From: Pseudarthrobacter defluvii
GTDB lineage: Bacteria; Actinomycetota; Actinomycetes; Actinomycetales; Micrococcaceae
Reading direction: 5' to 3'
Assembly (NCBI RefSeq): GCF_030323865.1
Contig: NZ_CP066362.1
Coordinates: 930,001 to 994,000 of the forward strand
DNA length: 64,000 bases
Shown here: positions 48,427 through 55,338 of the stretch, in pieces
Numbering within the stretch: position 1 is the stretch's first letter
Layout of the letters: the number at the start of each line of letters is the position of its first letter
The notes under the pieces: generated by a model
Seen by the model: the letters and a program-made list of their open reading frames with translations, nothing else
Told to the model about the DNA's origin: nothing
Database searches by the model: none
Position numbers and translations under genes: made by a program

Positions 48427-50167
48427 AGTCCTCATCGCCAACCGCGGCGAAATCGCCGTCCGGATCGCGCGGGCCTGCGACGATGCAGGCCTGGAAAGCG
48501 TGGCCGTCTACGCGGATCCCGACGCCGACGCGCTCCACGTCCAAGCCGCCACTGAAGCCTATGCGCTGGCAGGCTCCAAGCCCCAGGAAACCTACCTGGA
48601 CATCGAAAAGATCCTCGCAGTAGCCCAAAAGAGCGGCGCCGACGCCGTCCACCCCGGCTACGGCTTCCTGTCCGAAAACGCAGCCTTCGCCCAGGCCGTG
48701 ATGGACGCCGGCCTGACCTGGATCGGACCCTCCCCGGAGACCATCCGGCTGCTCGGCGACAAGGTCAGTGCCCGCGAGGTGGCGGTCCGCGCCGGCGCCC
48801 CGCTGGCACCTGGCAGTGACGGCCCCGTGGACAGCGCCGAAGAGGTGCGCGCCTTCGCCGAACAGGTGGGCCTGCCCGTGGCCATCAAGGCTGCCTTCGG
48901 CGGCGGCGGTCGCGGCCTCAAGGTGGTCCGGAACCCGGCCGACATCGAGGAAAGCTTCGACTCCGCGGTACGCGAATCCCTGGCCGCCTTTGGCCGCAGC
49001 GAATGCTACGTGGAGAAGTTCCTGGACCGGCCGCGCCACGTGGAGGCCCAGGTCATCGCGGACACGCACGGCAACGTGGTGGTGGTGGGCACCCGCGACT
49101 GCTCGCTGCAGCGCCGCCACCAGAAACTCGTGGAAGAGGCCCCCGCGCCCTTCCTCACCCCCGAACAGCGGGCCGAAATCCATGCCTCTGCCAAGGCCAT
49201 CTGCCGGGAGGCCGGCTACGTCGGCGCGGGCACGGTGGAGTACCTGCTGGACGGCAGCGGCTTCCTGAGCTTCCTGGAGGTCAACACCCGCCTGCAGGTG
49301 GAGCATCCCATCACCGAGGAGACCTCGGGCGTGGACCTGGTGGCGGCCCAGCTGGCCATCGCGGCGGGGGAGAAGCTCCCCGTCCTGGAGGATCCGGAAC
49401 CCCGCGGCCACGCCTTCGAGTTCCGCATCAACGCCGAGGATCCGGGCCGCGGCTTCCTGCCGTCCCCGGGCGCGGTCACCGGGTTTGAGGTGCCCACTGG
49501 TCCCGGAATCCGCCTGGACACCGGAGTCCGCGCCGGCTCCGTGGTACCCGGACAATTCGATTCCCTGCTGGCCAAGCTGGTGGTCACCGGGGCCGACCGG
49601 CAGCAAGCCCTCCGCCGGGCCCGCCGCGCCCTGCGCGAGTTCCGGATCGGCGGCCTGGCCACCGTGCTGCCCTTCCATCGCGCCGTGGTGGACGCCCCCG
49701 ACTTCACCGGCACGGACACCCTGGGCGTCTACACCACCTGGATCGAGAACGAATTCACCACCGCCCTCGACGCGGACCCTGCGTTCAGCCCCGCCGCTCC
49801 CGAAGAGCCCCGCCGGACCATCGGCATCGAGGTGGACGGCAAACGGATGGAGCTGGGGCTGCCCAAGGCGCTCCTGGACTCCCTGCTGGACGGCGGCGGC
49901 CGGCGGGCTGCGGACGCTTCGGAGCACCACGCTGAGGCCCAGGCAGAGAAGAGCGACGGCGACCTGCTGGCAACCATGGCCGGCACCGTGGTCAAGTGGT
50001 TGGCTGCGCCCGGGTCCAGTGTGGAGGAAGGCGAGACGGTGCTGGTGCTCGAAGCCATGAAGATGGAGACCGCCGTCGCCGCACACCGTGCCGGCACGCT
50101 GGGGGAGCAGTTCGCTGCGGCGGGAGACTCCGTGGCGCCCGGCCAGGTGCTCGCCACCATCGGGTGA
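48419..50167 (+). CDS. Biotin carboxylase / biotin carboxyl carrier fusion
   Basis: 582 residues from ATG 48419 (AAGGAAA upstream); longer upstream starts fall inside the previous gene. Residues 1-450 are the biotin carboxylase: [71 protein letters not shown]. The C-terminal 75 residues are a biotinyl domain with the biotinylated lysine in [10 protein letters not shown]. In a pxp operon this is the usual companion, probably with acyl-CoA carboxylase partners elsewhere. Whether it serves oxoproline metabolism or fatty-acid synthesis is not clear. Confidence 0.93.
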   Translation: MRKVLIANRGEIAVRIARACDDAGLESVAVYADPDADALHVQAATEAYALAGSKPQETYLDIEKILAVAQKSGADAVHPGYGFLSENAAFAQAVMDAGLTWIGPSPETIRLLGDKVSAREVAVRAGAPLAPGSDGPVDSAEEVRAFAEQVGLPVAIKAAFGGGGRGLKVVRNPADIEESFDSAVRESLAAFGRSECYVEKFLDRPRHVEAQVIADTHGNVVVVGTRDCSLQRRHQKLVEEAPAPFLTPEQRAEIHASAKAICREAGYVGAGTVEYLLDGSGFLSFLEVNTRLQVEHPITEETSGVDLVAAQLAIAAGEKLPVLEDPEPRGHAFEFRINAEDPGRGFLPSPGAVTGFEVPTGPGIRLDTGVRAGSVVPGQFDSLLAKLVVTGADRQQALRRARRALREFRIGGLATVLPFHRAVVDAPDFTGTDTLGVYTTWIENEFTTALDADPAFSPAAPEEPRRTIGIEVDGKRMELGLPKALLDSLLDGGGRRAADASEHHAEAQAEKSDGDLLATMAGTVVKWLAAPGSSVEEGETVLVLEAMKMETAVAAHRAGTLGEQFAAAGDSVAPGQVLATIG

Positions 50168-50263
50168 GCCCGACGGTCCGCAGCCGGGTAACCGCGAAAA
50201 GCGGGACGGTCTGCCGGGGAGCACTGGCACTTTCGGGCAGGCCCGGGCCGATATCGTGGTGCC

Positions 50264-50941
50264 ATGACGTTTGACGAGGTACTGGCCGATCTCCAAGCCC
50301 AGGCCAGGACCACCAAGCATGCCGAAACGGGCCTCTGGGTGGCCGCCCAGCTCCGCAGCCGTATCGAGGCCGGCCTGCTCAAGCCCGGTTCCAAGCTCGC
50401 AGAGGAAGCCCTCCGCGAGGCCCTCGGCGTGTCGCGGAATACCCTGCGTGAGGCGTTCACCGCGCTGCACGCCGAGCACATCGTCACCCGCATCCCCAAC
50501 CGCGGCGTCTTCGTGGCCCACCCCACCGCGGACGACATCCGCGAGATCTACCGGGTGCGCCGCTTCCTGGAGCCCGCCGCGGTGCTGTGGTCCGGCGAGA
50601 CCTCCATTGAGCCGCTGCCGGCCATCATCAAGGCCGCCAGGGCCGCCGCCGCGGAAGGGGATATTCCCGGCATGGCCGGGGCCAACCAGCATTTCCACCG
50701 TGCCATCGTGGACCGCGCCGGCAGCGAACGGCTCAACAGCCTGATGGACCAGGTCCTGGCCGAGATGCGCCTGGTGTTCCACTCCATGGCCGCCAACCCG
50801 GCTTTCCACGAGCCCTACGTGGAGGACAACGCGCACATCGTGGAACTCCTGGAGGCGGGGGACAAAGCCGCGGCAGCGGACTTCCTGGCCACCTATCTGG
50901 ACCGCGCCGAGGCCCAACTGCTGGACGCCGTCGGCCGCTAA
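50264..50941 (+). CDS. GntR-family regulator (FadR/FCD subfamily) of the pxp locus
   Basis: 225 residues. The winged helix lies at residues 25-85 (IEAGLLKPGSKLAEEALREA then LGVSRNTLREAFTALHAEHI). The FCD ligand-binding helices follow (RFLEPAAVLWSG near 103, then NQHFHRAIVDRAGSERLNSL near 145 with metal/ligand histidines). It is placed between two transcription units that share the palindrome GATTGTTGAACAATC, so it very likely controls both. The inducer is presumably 5-oxoproline or a pyroglutamyl peptide. No copy of the palindrome lies just before its own gene. Confidence 0.9.
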   Translation: MTFDEVLADLQAQARTTKHAETGLWVAAQLRSRIEAGLLKPGSKLAEEALREALGVSRNTLREAFTALHAEHIVTRIPNRGVFVAHPTADDIREIYRVRRFLEPAAVLWSGETSIEPLPAIIKAARAAAAEGDIPGMAGANQHFHRAIVDRAGSERLNSLMDQVLAEMRLVFHSMAANPAFHEPYVEDNAHIVELLEAGDKAAAADFLATYLDRAEAQLLDAVGR

Positions 50942-50967
50942 CCCTCCCTCCCCAGAAGGGGTTGCAG

Positions 50968-50982
50968 GATTGTTGAACAAAA
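50968..50982. promoter_or_regulatory. Second copy of the GntR operator before the DUF969 gene
   Basis: GATTGTTGAACAAAA matches the perfect palindrome at 45935 at 13 of 15 positions. It lies 167 bases upstream of the DUF969 start and 27 bases after the end of the GntR gene. Confidence 0.75.
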
Positions 50983-51148
50983 AGCTATGCTTTAGATCAC
51001 ACCGTTGTTCTGCAGCTCACACAAGCCTGCAGTCCCAACGCAACCGGGGCTCCCGCCCCTCGGCGCCGTCACCCCAACGACCAACCGCACAGACGCGCCG
51101 GCCCCCACTTTGAAAGACCCGTTACGGGTCCCCTGGGAAGGGATAGTC

Positions 51149-51862
51149 ATGCTTGTACTCATCGGGGTGCTGCTGGTGATCGTTGGCTTCGCCATCCGCC
51201 TGAACCCCCTGATTGTCGTCACCGTCGCCGGCATCGTCACCGCACTGCTGGGCGGCATGAACCCCGCGCAGATCCTCGACGCGTTCGGCACCGGCTTTGC
51301 CAGCAGCCGCTCGGTCACCATCTTCGTGGCGGTGCTGCCGGTGGTGGGCATCATCGAATTCTTCGGGCTGCAGGAGCAGGCCAAGGTGCTCATCGGCCGC
51401 CTGGCCAAGCTGACCGCGGGCCGAGTGCTCATCGGTTACCTGGCCGTCCGCCAGATCACCGCCGCCGTGGGCCTGAACAGCATCGGCGGCCACGCCCAGA
51501 CCGTCCGCCCGCTGGTGTTCCCCATGGCCGAGGGCGCCGCGCTGCGCCGCTACGGACACGTGCCGGAAAAGATCAGCGAGAAGATCAAGGGCCACTCCGC
51601 CGGCGCGGACAACGTAGGCGTGTTCTTCGGCGAGGACGTGTTCGTCGCCGTCGGCTCCATCCTGCTGATCACCACGTTCGTTGACACCACGTACCACCTC
51701 CACCTGGAGCCGCTCCAGCTGGCCCTGTGGGCCATCCCCACCGCCATCGCAGCGTTCCTCATCCACGGCTTCCGGCTCCTGCGCCTGGACAAGCAGCTGG
51801 ACAAGGAATACCGCGAGTACGAGCTCACCGCCCCGAAGGAAGCCGCAGGAGAAGCCAAATGA
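51149..51862 (+). CDS. DUF969 membrane protein, candidate 5-oxoproline transporter subunit
   Basis: 237 residues from ATG 51149, after GGGAAGGGA; a TTG at 51005 is open but has no start signal. Six or so hydrophobic segments are present (first VLIGVLLVIVGFAIRLNPLI near residues 3-22). The family hallmarks are VGIIEFFGLQEQAKVLIGRL near 70 and VGLNSIGGHAQTVRPLVFPM near 110, with GADNVGVFFGEDVF near 153. DUF969 always seems to travel with DUF979, here overlapping by three bases (ATGA). Together they look like a two-part secondary transporter for pyroglutamate. Transport itself is inferred. Confidence 0.85.
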   Translation: MLVLIGVLLVIVGFAIRLNPLIVVTVAGIVTALLGGMNPAQILDAFGTGFASSRSVTIFVAVLPVVGIIEFFGLQEQAKVLIGRLAKLTAGRVLIGYLAVRQITAAVGLNSIGGHAQTVRPLVFPMAEGAALRRYGHVPEKISEKIKGHSAGADNVGVFFGEDVFVAVGSILLITTFVDTTYHLHLEPLQLALWAIPTAIAAFLIHGFRLLRLDKQLDKEYREYELTAPKEAAGEAK

Positions 51863-52830
51863 TCAATGTTGAAGCCGTCTACTGGCTGATCGGCATTCTG
51901 TTCGTCGCCTGGGCATCACTGATTGCCGCCGACGCCAACCACCCCCGCCGCTGGGGCAGCTCCGCCTTCTGGGGCATCCTGGGCCTGTGCTTCTTCTACA
52001 GCACCTGGGTCCAGGCGGGCACCGCACCGGGCTGGATCCTGGGCGTCGCCGTCCTGGTCCTGGTGGTGCTGGCCTCCACCGGCCTGCTGGGCCACGGCAA
52101 GCCCCGCACCTCCACCGGCCCCGAGCGTGAGTCCTACGCCAAGCGCTTCGGCAACAAGCTGTTCATCCCGGCCCTGACGCTGCCGCTGGTCACCGTGATC
52201 CTGGTGCTGGCCGCGCCCGTGCTGAACATCGGCGGCACCCCGCTGCTCGACCCCAAGAACACCACGCTGGTGGCCCTGGCCATTGGCGCCGTGGCCGCCG
52301 TCGTCGTCGCCCTTGTGATCCTGAAGCCGAAGAACCCGGCCACTCCCATCTTCGAAAGCCGCCGCATCCTCGAGTCCATCGGCTGGGCGGCGCTGCTGCC
52401 GCAGATGCTCACCACGCTGGGCATCCTCTTCACCAAGGCCGGCGTGGGAACCGCGGTGGGCAACCTGGCTTCCGGGCTGCTGCCCAAGGGCTCGCTGATC
52501 GCCGGCGTGCTGGTCTACTGCATCGGCATGTTCCTCTTCACCGTGCTGATGGGCAACGGCTTTGCCGCCTTCCCGATCATGACCGCGGCCATCGGCTGGC
52601 CGGTGCTGGTGCAGACCTTCCACGGCGACCCCGCAATCATCTTCGCCATCGGCATGCTGGCGGGCTTCTGCGGCACGCTCTGCACGCCCATGGCTGCCAA
52701 CTTCAACCTGGTGCCGTCCGCGCTGCTGGAAATGAAGAACAAGTACGGCGTCATCACGGCGCAGGTTGGCACAGCCATCCCGCTGCTGGCGGTCAACGTC
52801 GCGCTGATGTACTTCCTGGCCTTCCACTAA
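51859..52830 (+). CDS. DUF979 membrane protein, partner of DUF969
   Basis: 323 residues from ATG 51859, overlapping the DUF969 stop. It has eight or nine hydrophobic segments (first YWLIGILFVAWASLIAADAN). Family blocks: RRWGSSAFWGILGLCFFYST near residues 30-49, FTKAGVGTAVGNLA near 194, LMGNGFAAFPIMTAAIG near 230 and GTLCTPMAANFNLVPSALLE near 273. The near-complete overlap with DUF969 supports a hetero-oligomeric permease. The gene is followed by DUF2891 after 22 bases. No substrate has been shown. Confidence 0.85.
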   Translation: MINVEAVYWLIGILFVAWASLIAADANHPRRWGSSAFWGILGLCFFYSTWVQAGTAPGWILGVAVLVLVVLASTGLLGHGKPRTSTGPERESYAKRFGNKLFIPALTLPLVTVILVLAAPVLNIGGTPLLDPKNTTLVALAIGAVAAVVVALVILKPKNPATPIFESRRILESIGWAALLPQMLTTLGILFTKAGVGTAVGNLASGLLPKGSLIAGVLVYCIGMFLFTVLMGNGFAAFPIMTAAIGWPVLVQTFHGDPAIIFAIGMLAGFCGTLCTPMAANFNLVPSALLEMKNKYGVITAQVGTAIPLLAVNVALMYFLAFH

Positions 52831-52852
52831 CCCTGCCTTCCAAAGGAGCATG

Positions 52853-53950
52853 ATGGACAACGATCTTCGCGTACAGGCGGCACCGGACTACGCGGCCGTG
52901 GTGCTGGGCAACCTCTCCGAGCCTTTCCCGCACTCCGCGCACCACACCCAGGTTTCCGCCGGGGACCGCCCCACCCCGGAGCAGATCCACCCCGCGTTCT
53001 ACACCTCCTTCGACTGGCACTCCTGCGTGCACATGCACTGGCTGGGAGCCAGCCTGCTGGGCGGCACCCCCGGATCACCCCTTGGCGGGGCTGCTTCCGG
53101 AGGAGCGTCCGACGGCGGCGCGGCACCCTGGGTGGACGGCCGCACCGACGCATCGCTGAGGGAAGCGGTGGGCGCCAACCTGACGCCGGCCAAGCTGGCG
53201 GTGGAGCGGGACTATCTGCTGGCCAACCCGTCCTGGGAGCGGCCGTACGGCTGGGCCTGGCTGATGCGGCTGGCCGCGACCTGCTCCGCGTCTTCAGATC
53301 CTCAGTTGCGTGGGTGGGGCACCGCCCTGGAGCCACTGGTGGATGCCGTGGCGGACCTCAGCGCCGCGTGGATGGCCAAGGCACAGTACCCGGTCCGGCA
53401 CGGGCTGCACACCAATGCAGCCTTCGGTGTGGGCTACATGCTGGACGCGTTCCGCTCGCTGGGCCGCTCCGATGCCGCGAAGGCGTGCGAGGAAGCGGCC
53501 CGCACCTGGTTCGGAAACGACCGGGGCTGGCCGGGAGACTGGGAGCTCAGCGGCCAGGACTTCCTCTCCGCAGGACTCAGCGAGGCGGACCTGATGCGCC
53601 GCGTGCTGACCGCTGATGAGTTCGCCGCCTGGTTCGCAGCGTTCCTTCCGGAGCTTTCCGCGGAGTCGCGGATCCTGCAACCGGTCAGTGTTACGGATGA
53701 AACCGACGGCTACCTGGTACACCTGCACGGGCTGAACCTGACCCGCGCCGGACAGGTGGCGCGGATCATCGCCACGCTTCGGGAATCCGGCAGCCCGGAG
53801 GCGTCCGCCGCCGCGGCTGTACTGAACGAGGCGCTGGACCCGCTGCTGAAGGCCGGGCTTCACGGGCTGGAGAGCGGCGACTTCATGTCCACCCACTGGC
53901 TGGCCAGCTTCGCGTGGGACGCGCTGGGATCCGTGGCGGCTTTGGACTGA
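52853..53950 (+). CDS. DUF2891 protein of the 5-oxoproline locus
   Basis: 365 residues from ATG 52853; an ATG three bases earlier sits too close to AAAGGAG. The N-terminus reads FPHSAHHTQVS, and then SFDWHSCVHMHWLGA near residues 53-67 supplies several conserved His/Cys. The rest is an alpha-helical barrel-like sequence (WLMRLAATC; HGLHTNAAFGVGYMLDAFRS; THWLASFAWDALGS). The pattern resembles all-helical sugar- or peptide-processing barrels. DUF2891 is uncharacterised. Its operon with DUF969/DUF979 suggests an enzyme acting on pyroglutamyl compounds. Confidence 0.8.
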   Translation: MDNDLRVQAAPDYAAVVLGNLSEPFPHSAHHTQVSAGDRPTPEQIHPAFYTSFDWHSCVHMHWLGASLLGGTPGSPLGGAASGGASDGGAAPWVDGRTDASLREAVGANLTPAKLAVERDYLLANPSWERPYGWAWLMRLAATCSASSDPQLRGWGTALEPLVDAVADLSAAWMAKAQYPVRHGLHTNAAFGVGYMLDAFRSLGRSDAAKACEEAARTWFGNDRGWPGDWELSGQDFLSAGLSEADLMRRVLTADEFAAWFAAFLPELSAESRILQPVSVTDETDGYLVHLHGLNLTRAGQVARIIATLRESGSPEASAAAAVLNEALDPLLKAGLHGLESGDFMSTHWLASFAWDALGSVAALD

Positions 53951-53966
53951 ACTCCTGTACGACGCC

Positions 53967-54016
53967 AACGGCCCCCTCGAGACGGAGCAGTCATACTCCG
54001 TTCCGAGGGGGCCGTT
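53967..54016 (+). terminator. Terminator after the DUF2891 gene
   Basis: AACGGCCCCCTCG (53967-53979) pairs with CGAGGGGGCCGTT (54004-54016), with ACGGAG/CTCCGT continuing the stem inside. TTTGTG follows. The stem of about 19 pairs ends the pxp/DUF transcript. Confidence 0.85.
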
Positions 54017-54134
54017 TGTGCATCCGGGAGTGCCGCCGCGTTAGTCTTGCTGCACCACGCCGGAGGGCGTGACCTGGGAGCAGCGGGCAGGGTCGTAATG
54101 AGCTGACTGTCCGCCCGCGAGCCAGAGGAAGCCG

Positions 54135-54437
54135 ATGCGCCAGAACGCCAGCACCTGCCCGTCAGACCCTGCGCCGGCAGGAAAAACCCCCACGCCCCGG
54201 CCTCGAAGGAAGCGGACCAGGCATCCGCGGCTGGCGGTGGGGGACAGGGTCCGTTTCGCCGAAGGAACCCTGGCCGGCACCGGCGTGGTGGATGCGGCGA
54301 CCTCCGACTGCTCCATCATCTGGGTGTGGACCGACGAGGGCCAGGGCCGGCGGATGTTCCTGCAGGGCTACGGCAGCATCGTGTCCGCGCTTTCGGACGA
54401 GGCTGAGGAACCGGAGGACGCCCCAGCCGCCTGCTGA
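54135..54437 (+). CDS. Hypothetical protein
   Basis: 100 residues. The first 35 are Pro/Arg-rich (KTPTPRPRRKRTRHPRLAVG). The rest forms a small beta-rich domain (GDRVRFAEGTLAGTGVVDAA, then SDCSIIWVWTDEGQGRRMFL). The second part resembles SH3-like beta barrels with a KOW-type start. Coding bias supports a gene. No family is recognised, and the start is uncertain because of the basic leader. Confidence 0.55.
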   Translation: MRQNASTCPSDPAPAGKTPTPRPRRKRTRHPRLAVGDRVRFAEGTLAGTGVVDAATSDCSIIWVWTDEGQGRRMFLQGYGSIVSALSDEAEEPEDAPAAC

Positions 54438-54440
54438 CAG

Positions 54441-54602
54441 TTAGCCGCCGAGCCGTTCCCGCTGTTCCGCGGCATGTTGCCTGCGCCTTTCGTCTGCCTG
54501 GAGGATGCCGTCGCGCACTGCGGCGCGGACCACGCCGTACAGGATGTAGAAGAAGATCGCTCCGAAGAGCGCAGACAGGACAAGCCCAGTCAGGTCACCC
54601 AT
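54441..54602 (-). CDS. Small single-helix membrane protein (53 residues)
   Basis: The ATG at 54602 overlaps the stop of the gene before it by one base (TGATG), with GGAGGAGGAG upstream. The protein starts with a membrane helix (LTGLVLSALFGAIFFYILYG, residues 4-23) followed by a charged tail (DERRRQHAAEQRERLGG). It is co-transcribed with the 210-residue unknown gene upstream. No family recognised; small membrane proteins of this type are often missed. Confidence 0.7.
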   Translation of the reverse strand: MGDLTGLVLSALFGAIFFYILYGVVRAAVRDGILQADERRRQHAAEQRERLGG

Positions 54603-55234
54603 CACTGCTCCTCCTCCGGCCAGTACGGCTGAACGGACGCCGCGGCGCTCCGCAAGGCGCCGCCGTCGAGCATGAGGGACGTTTCCTCCAGGCCGAAATC
54701 CGTCCACTGGGCAATCAGGCGGAGATCCCCGGCCGGGGGAAGCGGCCACAGCCAGAGCGTGCCGCTGCCGGAGAACTCTTCATCGCCCCCGCCGCCCCCG
54801 CCGCCGTTCAGGGCGAGGACGGGAGGTTCCGGGTTGGTGCCCGGTTCCATCATTCCGTAGGGTAGCTGGCTGCCGGTGCTGGCCTTTGAACCGTCGGGGA
54901 ATTCGACGCCGAACAGGAGTCCGCTCTGCCTCCCGCTGCCGCCGCGAAAACCCCTGCCCTGATGAAAGAACAGGTGCTGCAGTTCGGCCCAGTCCTCCTC
55001 CGTCTGGTCCGCCCTGCGGAAGACCCAGGACAGGTTGAACAGGCAGCCAGTGGAGAAGACTTCGGCGCTTTTGAGCGCCACGACGATACTGGGAGTCCGG
55101 CTCACGAATCTGCCCAGGTGGACAACAGCCGGCATTTCATAAGCGGGAGCCGCTACCCATGGCGGAGGGACGTGCCTGGTGTTCCGGGGCCGGGGCGGCA
55201 GGGGAGGGACGGGAAAGTCCTGGAAGAAAGTCAT
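54602..55234 (-). CDS. Hypothetical protein with Gly-rich linker
   Basis: 210 residues from ATG 55234, with AAGGACCACAG upstream; the much longer open frame upstream lacks gene-like sequence. Strands such as SIVVALKSAEVFSTGCLFNL (residues 49-68) and LFGVEFPDGSKAST (about 106) are followed by a run of glycines and a tryptophan-containing C-terminal half (GTLWLWPLPPAGDLRLIAQW). Proteins with this layout occur in Arthrobacter. The function is unknown. It is coupled to the small membrane protein downstream. Confidence 0.7.
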   Translation of the reverse strand: MTFFQDFPVPPLPPRPRNTRHVPPPWVAAPAYEMPAVVHLGRFVSRTPSIVVALKSAEVFSTGCLFNLSWVFRRADQTEEDWAELQHLFFHQGRGFRGGSGRQSGLLFGVEFPDGSKASTGSQLPYGMMEPGTNPEPPVLALNGGGGGGGDEEFSGSGTLWLWPLPPAGDLRLIAQWTDFGLEETSLMLDGGALRSAAASVQPYWPEEEQ

Positions 55235-55338
55235 CTGTGGTCCTTGGGTCCGCTGGCTGCGACCGACCAGGCAAAACAGCGGCGCCACCGCCCTGGATCC
55301 CCCAATCCGTCCTTGCCCGGCCAGTCTAATGGGATGGG

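Noticed and set aside
48404..50980. 858-residue open frame on the minus strand
   Set aside because: It lies antisense to the pxp-operon biotin carboxylase and the GntR gene, which are recognised families. Long antisense frames are common at this GC content, and the protein is Gly/His/Arg-rich without domains.
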